Below are positions 33,251 to 42,361 of a stretch of 64,000 nucleotides of DNA, one piece after another. The notes beneath the pieces are model-generated. The model was not told where the DNA came from and did no database searches. It was given only the letters and a program-made list of their open reading frames with translations. The DNA is taken from the NCBI GenBank assembly GCA_964511385.1, contig CAZEFE010000011.1:1-64000 (forward strand), given 5' to 3'. The number at the start of each line of letters is the position of its first letter. Within the stretch, counting starts at the first letter, position 1. The DNA is from CAILHX01 sp964511385. GTDB lineage: Bacteria > Pseudomonadota > Gammaproteobacteria > Burkholderiales > Methylophilaceae. A program made the position numbers and the translations under genes.

Positions 33251-33950
33251 AAAAATAATTGTTCCTGTCTTACAGCCCATTTATGACCTGGTAGATGATC
33301 GTGTTTCACATCATGAAGCGTTGTTACGTATTACTGACGACATTTATCAGAAGGGACACATAGACCTTATTCAATTGGGGGAGAAATATGGCTTCATTGG
33401 TCACATAGATATTGGCATGGTCGAGCAGGTGGTTTCATGCCTGCGGAAATGCCCCCGCATGATTATCACTGTCAATGTCTCGCCGGTAACCGTCAACCAG
33501 TTCAGTGAAGACATGATTTCTTTCGTAAAAAATCATATGGACATTGCCAGCCGCCTGGTGTTCGAGATTACAGAAACCTCGCCAATCCATGACTTGGATG
33601 AATTAGTGACCTTCGCGTGGGATCTGCGCACCGTCGGCTGCAAGATCGCGCTCGATGACTATGGCAATGCCAACGGATGCATCAACGAATCCGTTGTTCG
33701 TCGCGTGCGGCCGGACTTGCTCAAACTGGATGGAACCGTTCTTAAAGCCGCGCTGAAGGGGGATAAGCTGTTAGCCGATTCGGTGAACCTTGCGGTGAAG
33801 GTTGGTGCCGAGATTGTGGCCGAATTCGTGGATTCCGACGAAAAGATAGAGTTTCTACGTGCCAGCGGGGTGCGATACGCGCAGGGCTTTGCTTTCGGAG
33901 TACCCGAAAAAATGTCTCGTTTCAGTGACGGTGTGGTGCAGGATTTCTGA
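33243..33950 (+). CDS. EAL-domain protein (cyclic-di-GMP phosphodiesterase or sensor)
   Basis: A 235-residue stand-alone EAL domain. Motifs visible: HEALLR, NVSPVT, FEITET, IALDDYGN (for DDFG), LLKLDG, AEFVDSDEK (AExVE with Asp for Glu) and YAQGFAFG. Most metal and substrate residues are kept, so it may hydrolyse c-di-GMP; the Asp substitution and DDYG leave room for a binding-only role. Translational coupling to virB1 ties it to transfer, perhaps lowering c-di-GMP or sensing it during mating. Confidence 0.88.
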   Translation: MIKKIIVPVLQPIYDLVDDRVSHHEALLRITDDIYQKGHIDLIQLGEKYGFIGHIDIGMVEQVVSCLRKCPRMIITVNVSPVTVNQFSEDMISFVKNHMDIASRLVFEITETSPIHDLDELVTFAWDLRTVGCKIALDDYGNANGCINESVVRRVRPDLLKLDGTVLKAALKGDKLLADSVNLAVKVGAEIVAEFVDSDEKIEFLRASGVRYAQGFAFGVPEKMSRFSDGVVQDF

Positions 33951-34010
33951 CGTCAGGATTTTTGTCAAAACGGAGTAGTGGATTTAACTCAACCTCTGGG
34001 AAATTAAAAA

Positions 34011-34328
34011 GTGAACACCGTCATTGAAAAAGCTACTCTCACAACTGTATTGGCTTTGGTAAATGCGGCTACAGACCATCATTCTTTGGTAATGGCAATT
34101 GATGAAATAGATCGCATGTTTTTTGCGGATAAGCAGGAAATCGAAATGCGGGATGAAGACTGGTTTGTTTTGAACAAAACTATTGAAGCATCTCCACACT
34201 GCAAGCGTTCGAATATGGAACTTTTTCAAAGTCAACAGGAGGCGAATATGGGCACGGAACAAACCTTTTCAGTAACCGTTAATGGAATTCAAGGTAGACC
34301 TGGAAATCGTCTGGAAGACGATCCATAG
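34011..34328 (+). CDS. Small protein of unknown function
   Basis: A 105-residue protein with GTG start (an upstream GGAAAT is a weak ribosome site). Helical N-terminal half (VLALVNAATDHHSLVMAIDEI) and an acidic middle. No family recognised. It lies between the EAL gene and the IS element. The C-terminus (NGIQGRPGNRLEDDP) looks disordered. Confidence 0.45.
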   Translation: MNTVIEKATLTTVLALVNAATDHHSLVMAIDEIDRMFFADKQEIEMRDEDWFVLNKTIEASPHCKRSNMELFQSQQEANMGTEQTFSVTVNGIQGRPGNRLEDDP

Positions 34329-34343
34329 AGACCTGCCAGGGCT

Positions 34344-34373
34344 TTATCAACAAGTGAAGATGGCTGTTGATAA
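34344..34373. repeat. Perfect 9-bp inverted repeat
   Basis: TTATCAACA and TGTTGATAA flank 12 bases. It lies in the gap between two small genes, without a T run. Possible attenuator or binding site. Confidence 0.45.
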
Positions 34374-34502
34374 CCTTGATAGCTAGATAACGGCAAACTC
34401 CATGAGTACATCCGTTGACGCAGAATTCGCTAGAATGCGACCGCAACCTGTACTGACTGGAAAAGTTTCACAGCAACACCAACAACGGAAGGAGAAACAA
34501 CC

Positions 34503-34796
34503 ATGAACAAACTTACACTACTACCCCTCTTGACCGCATTTTTTACCCAAGTGGTGTTCGCCGCAAACCAAACGGCCGATCCATGTCCGATGAATGGTTG
34601 CTATATCTCGACGCAGCATGAAGCGGTGATGCTTGTCACAGTGCATGATGATTCGGGCCAGCCTGTCGCTTCGTATTCGATTCCAGGATATGCCAGCCGG
34701 GGCGCATGCGAGGCAGCGCAGTCGCGAGTTGCTAACGAAGTCATGGATGCCCATCGTAATAATGGAGTTGTGGGGGCTAGGTGCGTGGACATTTAA
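34503..34796 (+). CDS. Small secreted cysteine-containing protein
   Basis: A 97-residue protein with a good ribosome site (GAAGGAGAAAC) and signal peptide (LLPLLTAFFTQVVFA). The mature protein has four cysteines (DPCPMNGC, RGACEAA, GARCVDI), likely two disulfides in the periplasm. Not recognised. It is the last gene before the transposase; a role at the surface during mating is possible. Confidence 0.6.
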   Translation: MNKLTLLPLLTAFFTQVVFAANQTADPCPMNGCYISTQHEAVMLVTVHDDSGQPVASYSIPGYASRGACEAAQSRVANEVMDAHRNNGVVGARCVDI

Positions 34797-34906
34797 GCGT
34801 CAGCAGAAAAGACCATGACAGAATTTGGCTGCCCCAGGGTGCTCCCGGAAAAGTTCCGTGACCAAGTGCTGGTCGGACGGAAAACCATTTAGACAGCCTT
34901 GCTGAA

Positions 34907-36244
34907 ATGTCCACCAACATCCTGCATCTCCCCGCTTACCGCGTCCTTCACGTCGATACCAATGATCACGACTATCACATTGCCGCCGAGGTCGTAGAGC
35001 CACAGAAACGCTGCCTGCACTGTTTCTCCGACAACCTGGTAGGCTTCGGACGCCGCGAGCAAATGGTGCGTGATCTGCCCATGCACGGCAAGCGTGTCGG
35101 CCTCTACGTGAATACACGCCGCTTTCGCTGTCGTGGATGCGGCAAGACCTTCTACGAATCATTGCCGGAAGTTGACGAAAAGCGTTTGATGACCAAACGC
35201 CTGGTGGACTGGATGGGCAGGCAATCCATCAAGCGCACCTTCGCCAGCCTTGCCGAAGAAGTCGGCTGCACCGAGTTCACCGTTCGGGCCGTGTTCCGCG
35301 ACTACATCAACGAACTGGAGCGTACCGTTCGTTTCGAGACGCCGAAGTGGATGGGCATTGACGAAATCCATCTCATCAAGCCGCGTGGCGTCATCGCCAA
35401 CATCCACAACAACACCGTAGTAGAGGTGCTGCGCGACCGCAACAAGAAAACCCTGGCGGATTATCTGTTTCGTCTCGATGGCAAACAGGACGTGCAATAC
35501 GTCGCCATGGACATGTGGCGACCCTACCTGGATGCGGTTGAGACCGTCCTGCCGCATGCCAGAGTGGTCGTGGACAAGTTTCACGTGCTGCGCATGGGGA
35601 ATGATGCCATGGAGAAGGCCAGGAAGTCGCTACGTGCCGATCTGGAGCCGAAACAACGGCGCGGTCTCATGCATGACCGCTTTGTGCTGCTGAAACGCGC
35701 AAGTGAACTGAATGACCGGGAACGACTGCTACTGGACGGATGGATCAGAAATTACCCTTTGCTGGGAGAATCTTACCGCCTCAAGGAAGAATTCTTCGGT
35801 ATCTACGACGCCCCATCCAGGCAGCAAGCATTGCTGCACTACGATGCCTGGAGCAAGAGCATTCCACCGGAACTGCACGAACACTACCAACCCATCCTGA
35901 TCGTCTGGTCGAACTGGCAGCCGCACATCCTGGAATATTTCAACCATCCGGTCACCAACGCGTACACGGAGTCGCTGAACAATTTAATACGCGTGATGAA
36001 TAGGCTGGGCAGGGGCTACAGCTTCGAGGCGTTGCGAGCCAAGATTCTGTTCACCGAAGGGGCGCACAAGGTTGTCCAGCCCAAGCCTAAATTCCAGCGC
36101 CGTCAGATTGGGTTTGCATTGAAAGAACCCATGTTTGAAGACATGCTGTTTAATGAGCCATCAACACACCGGGAAGATTCGGCGAAGAACTATGGCGCGG
36201 ACATATCAACCCTGATCGAGATGATCGAGAACGGGGAGCTGTAG
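34907..36244 (+). mobile_element. ISL3-family transposase
   Basis: A 445-residue transposase of the ISL3 family. The N-terminal zinc ribbon (CLHC and CRGCGK) and helix-turn-helix region are followed by DDE residues in WMGIDEIHL, VVVDKFHVLRMG and NAYTESLNNLIR. The protein looks full length. I could not find matching terminal inverted repeats or an 8-bp target duplication in the flanks (34800-34900 and 36245-36330), so the element ends are undefined and it may be immobile. It separates the VirB1/EAL group from the methylase-helicase genes. Confidence 0.88.
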
Positions 36245-36442
36245 GACGGTTTCAATCATGGAAATCGGATACCCCAATTATATTGAGTCTTGTTGAGGCC
36301 TCATTTTCTGTTTGAAATGCCATCTAGCTCACTTATACGTCGAAATATTTAGTTAGCCACGTTTTTCATTCTTGAGAAAATTGTCATTTTTGCTGAGAAC
36401 CTACACAGATTGAGATTCAGATTATTGTCGGTTTTGGCTAAA

Positions 36443-36460
36443 GTAATATAAATATATCAT
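36443..36460. promoter_or_regulatory. Shared operator (site E)
   Basis: GTAATATAAATATATCAT, the most symmetric copy of the shared operator (GTRATAT and ATATCAT halves). It lies 24 bases before the giant methylase-helicase gene and overlaps its likely -10. Confidence 0.7.
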
Positions 36461-36483
36461 TTTCTCATCATTCAACGAGGTGT

Positions 36484-39400
36484 ATGATGAGAAAAACCAG
36501 AAACAACGAAAACCAGTTTTCATTTGATTTCGGATTCAACAATTCAATTGAAGTCGCAGAGAGATTACAGGAGGCCATAAATGATAGTGAACCAGACAAT
36601 GCCATTGCAGATCGCGGCCAGGGTAATACCACCGGGCACACTGGATATGTTCCGCAAGTCGCCCGTGAACCTTTACGGTTGGACAATACTGGACCGTTGG
36701 GCAATGAATTCCGAGCCGAAGCTCCGGAGCTTGCTGCAGCAAGGAGAAATAGCGTTATACAACCGGCTCCTGGAGCAACAGAATCTGGAACAATCCCTTC
36801 TGGAAACGAATATGCACAAGCTGGGAGAAGGGCAGACGGAACAGGAAATACTTCAGTTGAACCAGATACCAACCGCGCTGTAGCCTCTCCAAGAAACTAC
36901 GTTATCACGGACAGCGACCGCCTCGGTGAAGGTGGTGCAAAAACAAAATACCGTGATAACGTAGTCGCAATACAAACCCTCAAAAAAATCGAAGCGGAAC
37001 TCCGCCCAGCAACACCTGAAGAACAAGCCTTGCTGGTTCGTTATGTAGGTTGGGGAGGCATTCCCCAAGCATTCGATCATCGCAATGATGATTGGTCTAC
37101 CGAATTTCATGAACTTTCTGCCTTACTCACCAAAGAGGAATATGAAGCGGCCCGACGCTCTACCCAGGACGCGCATTACACCTCGCAAATTATTATCGAA
37201 GGTATTTACGACGGCCTGGCCAGGATAGGTTTTGACGGTGGGAAAATCCTTGAGCCATCCGTAGGCACAGGTAATTTTATTGGGCTTCTGCCAGAAGCAT
37301 TACGTGAACAATCATCAATCACCGGGATAGAGTTGGACCCGGTAACAGCCAAGATTGCCGAAGCCCTTTATCCGGAGGCCTCGATCATCAATCGCGGGTT
37401 TGAATCCGTCGCAATCCCACAACATCATTTTGACCTGGTGATTGGCAATCCGCCTTTTGGCAATCAACAGGTATTCGATGAACATCATCCAGAACTTTCC
37501 AGGTTTTCGATCCATAACTACTTCATCGCAAAGTCGCTTGAGAAAACACGGCCAGGCGGCGTAGTAGCCGTTGTTGTATCGCGCTTCTTTCTCGATAGCC
37601 AGGACAAGGTATCAAGGGAGTATGTTGCAGATCGCGCCCACTTCCTTGGTGCCATCCGCTTACCCAATAATGCCTTCAAGAAAAATGCGCTTACGGAAGT
37701 CACAACGGATATTGTTTTCCTGAAGAAAGCAGCTGAAGGCGAAATACCGGATCGCGCATGGATTGAACTAGGTGGCGTGCAGGTAGAAGGTGAGCCGGAA
37801 CCTTTTGAAATCAGCAGCTGGTATGTGCAACATCCGGAATTGATGCTGGGCGAGCTCAAGCGCGAAAAAATGCACGCCTGGGCTACTGGTCCGGCCGTGG
37901 TAGCGCGGGACAGCGATGATCTTGAAGCAGGCCTGGCGAAAGCCATCCTTGCATTACCTGAAGGGATATACCGGCCAAGAACGGACATAGACATCGACAG
38001 CCTGGCTGAAAAGCCGGTGATTGATATTCCTGAACACGTCCGTGTTGGCGGCTATTTCATTTCCGGCCAGCAGATCGTGCGCCGGCTGCCTGACATTCTG
38101 GACGAAAAGGATTATGAGGTTGTAGAGCCTAAGAATGATCGCGCTGCTGCCAGAATTCGGAGCTTGATTACTGTACGTGACAATTTGCGCGAGTTGATGC
38201 GTGAGGAACATTCCGAATGGTCATCCGATGAACACCTTGAACGTCTACGCACCAGGCTTAATCGTGTTTATGACGATCATGTAAAACGGCATGGATATAT
38301 CAGTGCCATCGTCAACCGGCAATCCATGGGGGACGATCCCGATTACCCATTGCTGCAGTCGTTGGAACATGACTATGACAAAGGCATTTCCAAGGAAGTC
38401 GCTCAACGCGAAGGTGTTGAGCCGAGAGAGCCATCTGTACGAAAGGCACCGATCTTTACCAAGCGCGTGATCAAACCAAGACGTGAAATAAGCCAGGTCA
38501 CTACTGCCAAGGATGCCCTGGTTGTTGCGCTCAATGAAACCGGACGGGTCAACTTGCCAAGGATGGTGCAACTATACGGGCAAAGTGAAGACCGGATCAT
38601 AGAAGACTTGGACGGCCTTATTTTCCTCAACCCGGTCACCAACGAGTGGGAAAGCCGCGATAAATATCTCACGGGCAACGTGAAAGACAAACTACGGGTG
38701 GCCGAGCTGGCGGTAGCGCAAGATCCGCGCATCGAAAAAAACGTTCATGCCTTGAGGGAAGTCCAGCCCGTAGATATTGAGCCGGTGGACATTGCTGTGC
38801 AATTGGGGTCCACCTGGGTGCCTGGTGAAGTGGTGAGTGATTTTGTTGGCCATCTGCTGGGCAACGTCCACCGCAACATCTCGTATCAGCCTACGTTGGG
38901 TAAATGGGTTGCAAAGATAGGCTTCGGTGATCCGACGACGTGCCGGGTGCAATGGGGCACCGAAGACGTTCCGGCAAACCAACTCATCATGTCCATCCTG
39001 GAGAATCGTTCCATCCAGGTAAAACAACGTCAGGGCACTTCACCAAGCGGAGCTCCGATCTATGTTGTCCTGGAAGATCGTACAACGGCCGCAAACCAGA
39101 AAGCCGATGAAATACGCCAGGCATTTCTTGATTGGGTATGGGAAGACAAGGACCGGCGCGAAAAGCTGGCCAGGATCTATAACGATAGATTCAACACCAA
39201 TATTGCACCCCGTTATGACGGCAGTCATCTGACGCTATCCGGCGCTTCCATGGCCATCGAGCTGCGGGCGCATCAGAAAAACGCTATCTGGCGGGGTATC
39301 CAGGAAGGCACGGTGCTGGAAGATCATGTTGTCGGCGCCGGCAAAACATTGGTGTTTGTCGGTACTGCCATGGAAAGCAAACGCATGGGCTTGATGAGCA

Positions 39401-42351
39401 AACCCATGTTTGTGGTTCCCAACCACTTGCTGCTGCAATGGAAAGACGCCTTCTATTCGTTGTATCCCGATGCGAATATTCTGGTTGCCGAGAAAACTGA
39501 CTTCGAGAAAGACAATCGCCAGCTGCTGTTCTCCAAGATCGCAACGGGCGATTGGGATGCGGTCATAGTCGCGCATTCCTCCTTCAAGAAAATCGGCATG
39601 CCTCCGGACATGCTGAAGGAAATATTGGAGGAACAGGTCAACGACCTGGTGGACGCCATTGAGCAGATGAAGCGCAGTGAAGGCGACCGCTTCAGTATCA
39701 AGGAAATGGAGAAAGCCAGGGATCGCATGAAAGCGAAGCTGGCCAGGTTATCCGATACCGGCCGGAAGGATAATGCCGTTGATTTCGGTGACCTGGGCAT
39801 TGATGCCCTGTTCGTGGACGAAGCGCACGAATTCAAGAACCTCTTCATCAATACCTCAATGAATCGCATCTCCGGCCTGGGCAATCTTGCCGGCAGCGAC
39901 AAGGCCTTCGATATGTTTGTGAAGACCAGGTATATCCAGAAAAAGAACGAAGGCCGCGGTGTCTTCTTTGCGACCGGCACGCCGATCTCCAACACGATTG
40001 CAGAACTGTACACGATGCAGCGGTATATGCAGTACGACGAGTTATGCCGGCGCAACATCGTGCATTTTGATGCATGGGCTTCTACTTTCGGCCAGGTTGT
40101 TGCTGGTTGGGAACTGGATGCAACCGGCGTTAATTACCGGTTGAATTCACGTTTCGCCAAATTCCAGAATGTACCGGAGTTGATTGCCCTCTATCGCACC
40201 TTCGCGGACGTTGTAACCAAGAAGGATCTTGATGATTACGCGGAAGCCACGGGGCAGCGGCCGCTAACGCCGCGTGTTAAAGGCGGTAAGCCGCAGAATA
40301 TCGTCGTCGAGCGGTCGAAGGCGCAAGAGCAGTATATGGGTGTGCTTGAACCGGTATATGACGATGCCGGCAATCCAATTTACAAAGGTGATGGAACTCA
40401 AGCCAAGGACTGGAATGAAGGCTCGATCATCTGGCGCATGGAGAACTTGCCCAGCGATCCACGGTTGGATAACCCGTTAAAAATTACCAATGATGCCCGC
40501 AAGGCCGGCCTTGATTTCCGGCTGATAGATCCGTTTGCCGAAGATGACACCGGCAGCAAGGTCAACACCATGGTGGGAGAAGTTTATCGTGTGTGGAAGG
40601 CCTGGGAAGCACGCAAAGGCACGCAATTAGTGTTTTGTGATCTGTCCACACCGAAAGCAAAAAAAGAAGAAGTGCAGATTGCCACGCCCCTGGTTATCGA
40701 AGTGGAAGGCGAGGACAACCCCGAAGAGAACAGTATCTCTATGGATGAAGTGTTGGCCAGCGGCTCGCAGAAGTTCAGCGTTTACGACGACGTGAAACAG
40801 AAACTGATCGGCATGGGTGTTCCTGAGCATGAAATCAAGTTTATCCATGAATTCAAGACGGATCTGCAGAAGGCCAGGCTATTTGCTCAAATGAATCGCG
40901 GCGAAGTTCGCATCCTCTTGGGATCAACTGCAAAAATGGGTGCCGGCACCAATGTGCAAAGGCTCCTGGTTGCAGAGCATCACCTCGATGCGCCATGGAG
41001 GCCTTCCGATCTGGAACAACGCGAAGGCAGAATCATCCGGCAAGGTAACTTGTTCTACGAAGAAGACCCCGACAACTTTGAAGTGGAAATCATGCGTTAT
41101 GCGACCAAGCAAACGTATGACAGCCGGATGTGGCAGACCATCGAATACAAAGCCGGTGGTATCGAGCAATTCCGGCGCGGTGATTCCCTGCAGCGCGTGA
41201 TCGAGGATGTTGCCTCCGAAGCCGCGAATGCTGCGGAAATGAAAGCGGCCGCAACAGGCAATCCGCTTATTTTTCTGCAAGTGCAATTGTCATCGGAGCT
41301 GAAGAAACAAGAAGCCATCTATGCCAATTACAAACGCACCAGGCACACGCTTGAATCGAAATTAGCCTGGTTATCCAATGCCGAGGACAGGGCGCAGCGC
41401 AACCTCGAATCCCTGGATAAAGAGTTGAGCCGGCGCCAGGATAACAATTCACTGATTACTGCCGAGGGGACGTTCACGGAGAAGAACCGGGACGCTGCGA
41501 CTAATGTCATTTTGTCGGCTATGGAACGTGCCATTAAATCCAGCGCCAACGGCGGGAAAATGAACGACCAGGTATCTATTCCGCTGGGACAGTATCGAGG
41601 CTTTGATCTGGCTGTGTTTGCGACCAGCAGCATGGTGCAATTCACGATCAAGGGCGAACGCACGCATAGCCCAGAGAACCTTCATTACCGTAGGGAAGAT
41701 AACTTCAGTACCAATGGATTCTTCCAGCGATTGGATAATTGGCTCGGCCGGATGGAGGAGGGGCGTACAACTATTCGCCTGCAGCTGGAGGCCGACAAGG
41801 AAGAGTTGGTCAAAGTGCAGCATGAGATGTCTAAACCATTCGCCCAGCTGGAGCAGTTGCAATTGCTGCGCAAGGATGTTTCCGATGTGTTGGGCGAGAT
41901 CCGCAAAGCGCAAGGGGATGAGAATTACAAATCCATGTGGCTGCCGAAATCCGTACCGCCACCTCCGGAGTTGTTGGCAATGCACACGTCTAGACAGAAT
42001 GAAGAAATAGAACGTGTACCAGATTCTTCGGTAGCGGTCGAAACAGAACCAGCAGAGCCCGCCCGGTCGTCACCTATCGAAATGGTCAAGCAGTTTTCAA
42101 TTATCGTGCCTGAAGAAGAACAAAAGAATGGTATATATATTGGTGAAATTACCAGCGTAATTTCGGGCTATGTTTTCCAGAACATTGGGGGCCGGCTGGT
42201 CAGACATGATCCCAAGATTGTTCAAGGGCTGCAGGAGATTGCAGTGGGGCAAAAGGTGCGCGTTGAGTATTCAATGGCATCCGGATTGCTGCAAGGTCAC
42301 AGCAGAACCCAGCAGCAAGATAAAACAGCGATGGTTGAAATGAGCTTATAG
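36484..42351 (+). CDS. Giant N6-methylase / SNF2-type helicase with KfrB-like end
   Basis: A 1955-residue protein. An N6-adenine methylase core is at about residues 210-425: SAM site ILEPSVGTGNFIG and catalytic NPPFGN (about 321). A superfamily 2 helicase follows: Walker A DHVVGAGKT (about 951), DEAH box LFVDEAHEFKNL (about 1112) and motif VI LEQREGRIIRQGN (about 1512). Coiled coil is likely at 1600-1660, and a KfrB-like module closes the protein (GIYIGEITSVISGYVFQNIGG). Proteins of this type are common on conjugative elements and phages (DarB-like) and are thought to protect entering DNA from restriction. Function here is inferred. Confidence 0.85.
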   Translation: MMRKTRNNENQFSFDFGFNNSIEVAERLQEAINDSEPDNAIADRGQGNTTGHTGYVPQVAREPLRLDNTGPLGNEFRAEAPELAAARRNSVIQPAPGATESGTIPSGNEYAQAGRRADGTGNTSVEPDTNRAVASPRNYVITDSDRLGEGGAKTKYRDNVVAIQTLKKIEAELRPATPEEQALLVRYVGWGGIPQAFDHRNDDWSTEFHELSALLTKEEYEAARRSTQDAHYTSQIIIEGIYDGLARIGFDGGKILEPSVGTGNFIGLLPEALREQSSITGIELDPVTAKIAEALYPEASIINRGFESVAIPQHHFDLVIGNPPFGNQQVFDEHHPELSRFSIHNYFIAKSLEKTRPGGVVAVVVSRFFLDSQDKVSREYVADRAHFLGAIRLPNNAFKKNALTEVTTDIVFLKKAAEGEIPDRAWIELGGVQVEGEPEPFEISSWYVQHPELMLGELKREKMHAWATGPAVVARDSDDLEAGLAKAILALPEGIYRPRTDIDIDSLAEKPVIDIPEHVRVGGYFISGQQIVRRLPDILDEKDYEVVEPKNDRAAARIRSLITVRDNLRELMREEHSEWSSDEHLERLRTRLNRVYDDHVKRHGYISAIVNRQSMGDDPDYPLLQSLEHDYDKGISKEVAQREGVEPREPSVRKAPIFTKRVIKPRREISQVTTAKDALVVALNETGRVNLPRMVQLYGQSEDRIIEDLDGLIFLNPVTNEWESRDKYLTGNVKDKLRVAELAVAQDPRIEKNVHALREVQPVDIEPVDIAVQLGSTWVPGEVVSDFVGHLLGNVHRNISYQPTLGKWVAKIGFGDPTTCRVQWGTEDVPANQLIMSILENRSIQVKQRQGTSPSGAPIYVVLEDRTTAANQKADEIRQAFLDWVWEDKDRREKLARIYNDRFNTNIAPRYDGSHLTLSGASMAIELRAHQKNAIWRGIQEGTVLEDHVVGAGKTLVFVGTAMESKRMGLMSKPMFVVPNHLLLQWKDAFYSLYPDANILVAEKTDFEKDNRQLLFSKIATGDWDAVIVAHSSFKKIGMPPDMLKEILEEQVNDLVDAIEQMKRSEGDRFSIKEMEKARDRMKAKLARLSDTGRKDNAVDFGDLGIDALFVDEAHEFKNLFINTSMNRISGLGNLAGSDKAFDMFVKTRYIQKKNEGRGVFFATGTPISNTIAELYTMQRYMQYDELCRRNIVHFDAWASTFGQVVAGWELDATGVNYRLNSRFAKFQNVPELIALYRTFADVVTKKDLDDYAEATGQRPLTPRVKGGKPQNIVVERSKAQEQYMGVLEPVYDDAGNPIYKGDGTQAKDWNEGSIIWRMENLPSDPRLDNPLKITNDARKAGLDFRLIDPFAEDDTGSKVNTMVGEVYRVWKAWEARKGTQLVFCDLSTPKAKKEEVQIATPLVIEVEGEDNPEENSISMDEVLASGSQKFSVYDDVKQKLIGMGVPEHEIKFIHEFKTDLQKARLFAQMNRGEVRILLGSTAKMGAGTNVQRLLVAEHHLDAPWRPSDLEQREGRIIRQGNLFYEEDPDNFEVEIMRYATKQTYDSRMWQTIEYKAGGIEQFRRGDSLQRVIEDVASEAANAAEMKAAATGNPLIFLQVQLSSELKKQEAIYANYKRTRHTLESKLAWLSNAEDRAQRNLESLDKELSRRQDNNSLITAEGTFTEKNRDAATNVILSAMERAIKSSANGGKMNDQVSIPLGQYRGFDLAVFATSSMVQFTIKGERTHSPENLHYRREDNFSTNGFFQRLDNWLGRMEEGRTTIRLQLEADKEELVKVQHEMSKPFAQLEQLQLLRKDVSDVLGEIRKAQGDENYKSMWLPKSVPPPPELLAMHTSRQNEEIERVPDSSVAVETEPAEPARSSPIEMVKQFSIIVPEEEQKNGIYIGEITSVISGYVFQNIGGRLVRHDPKIVQGLQEIAVGQKVRVEYSMASGLLQGHSRTQQQDKTAMVEMSL

Positions 42352-42361
42352 AGAGGTCTGC

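Noticed and set aside
34411..34440. Promoter from TTGACG and TAGAAT before the secreted protein
   Set aside because: The boxes are only about ten bases apart, too close for a sigma70 promoter.
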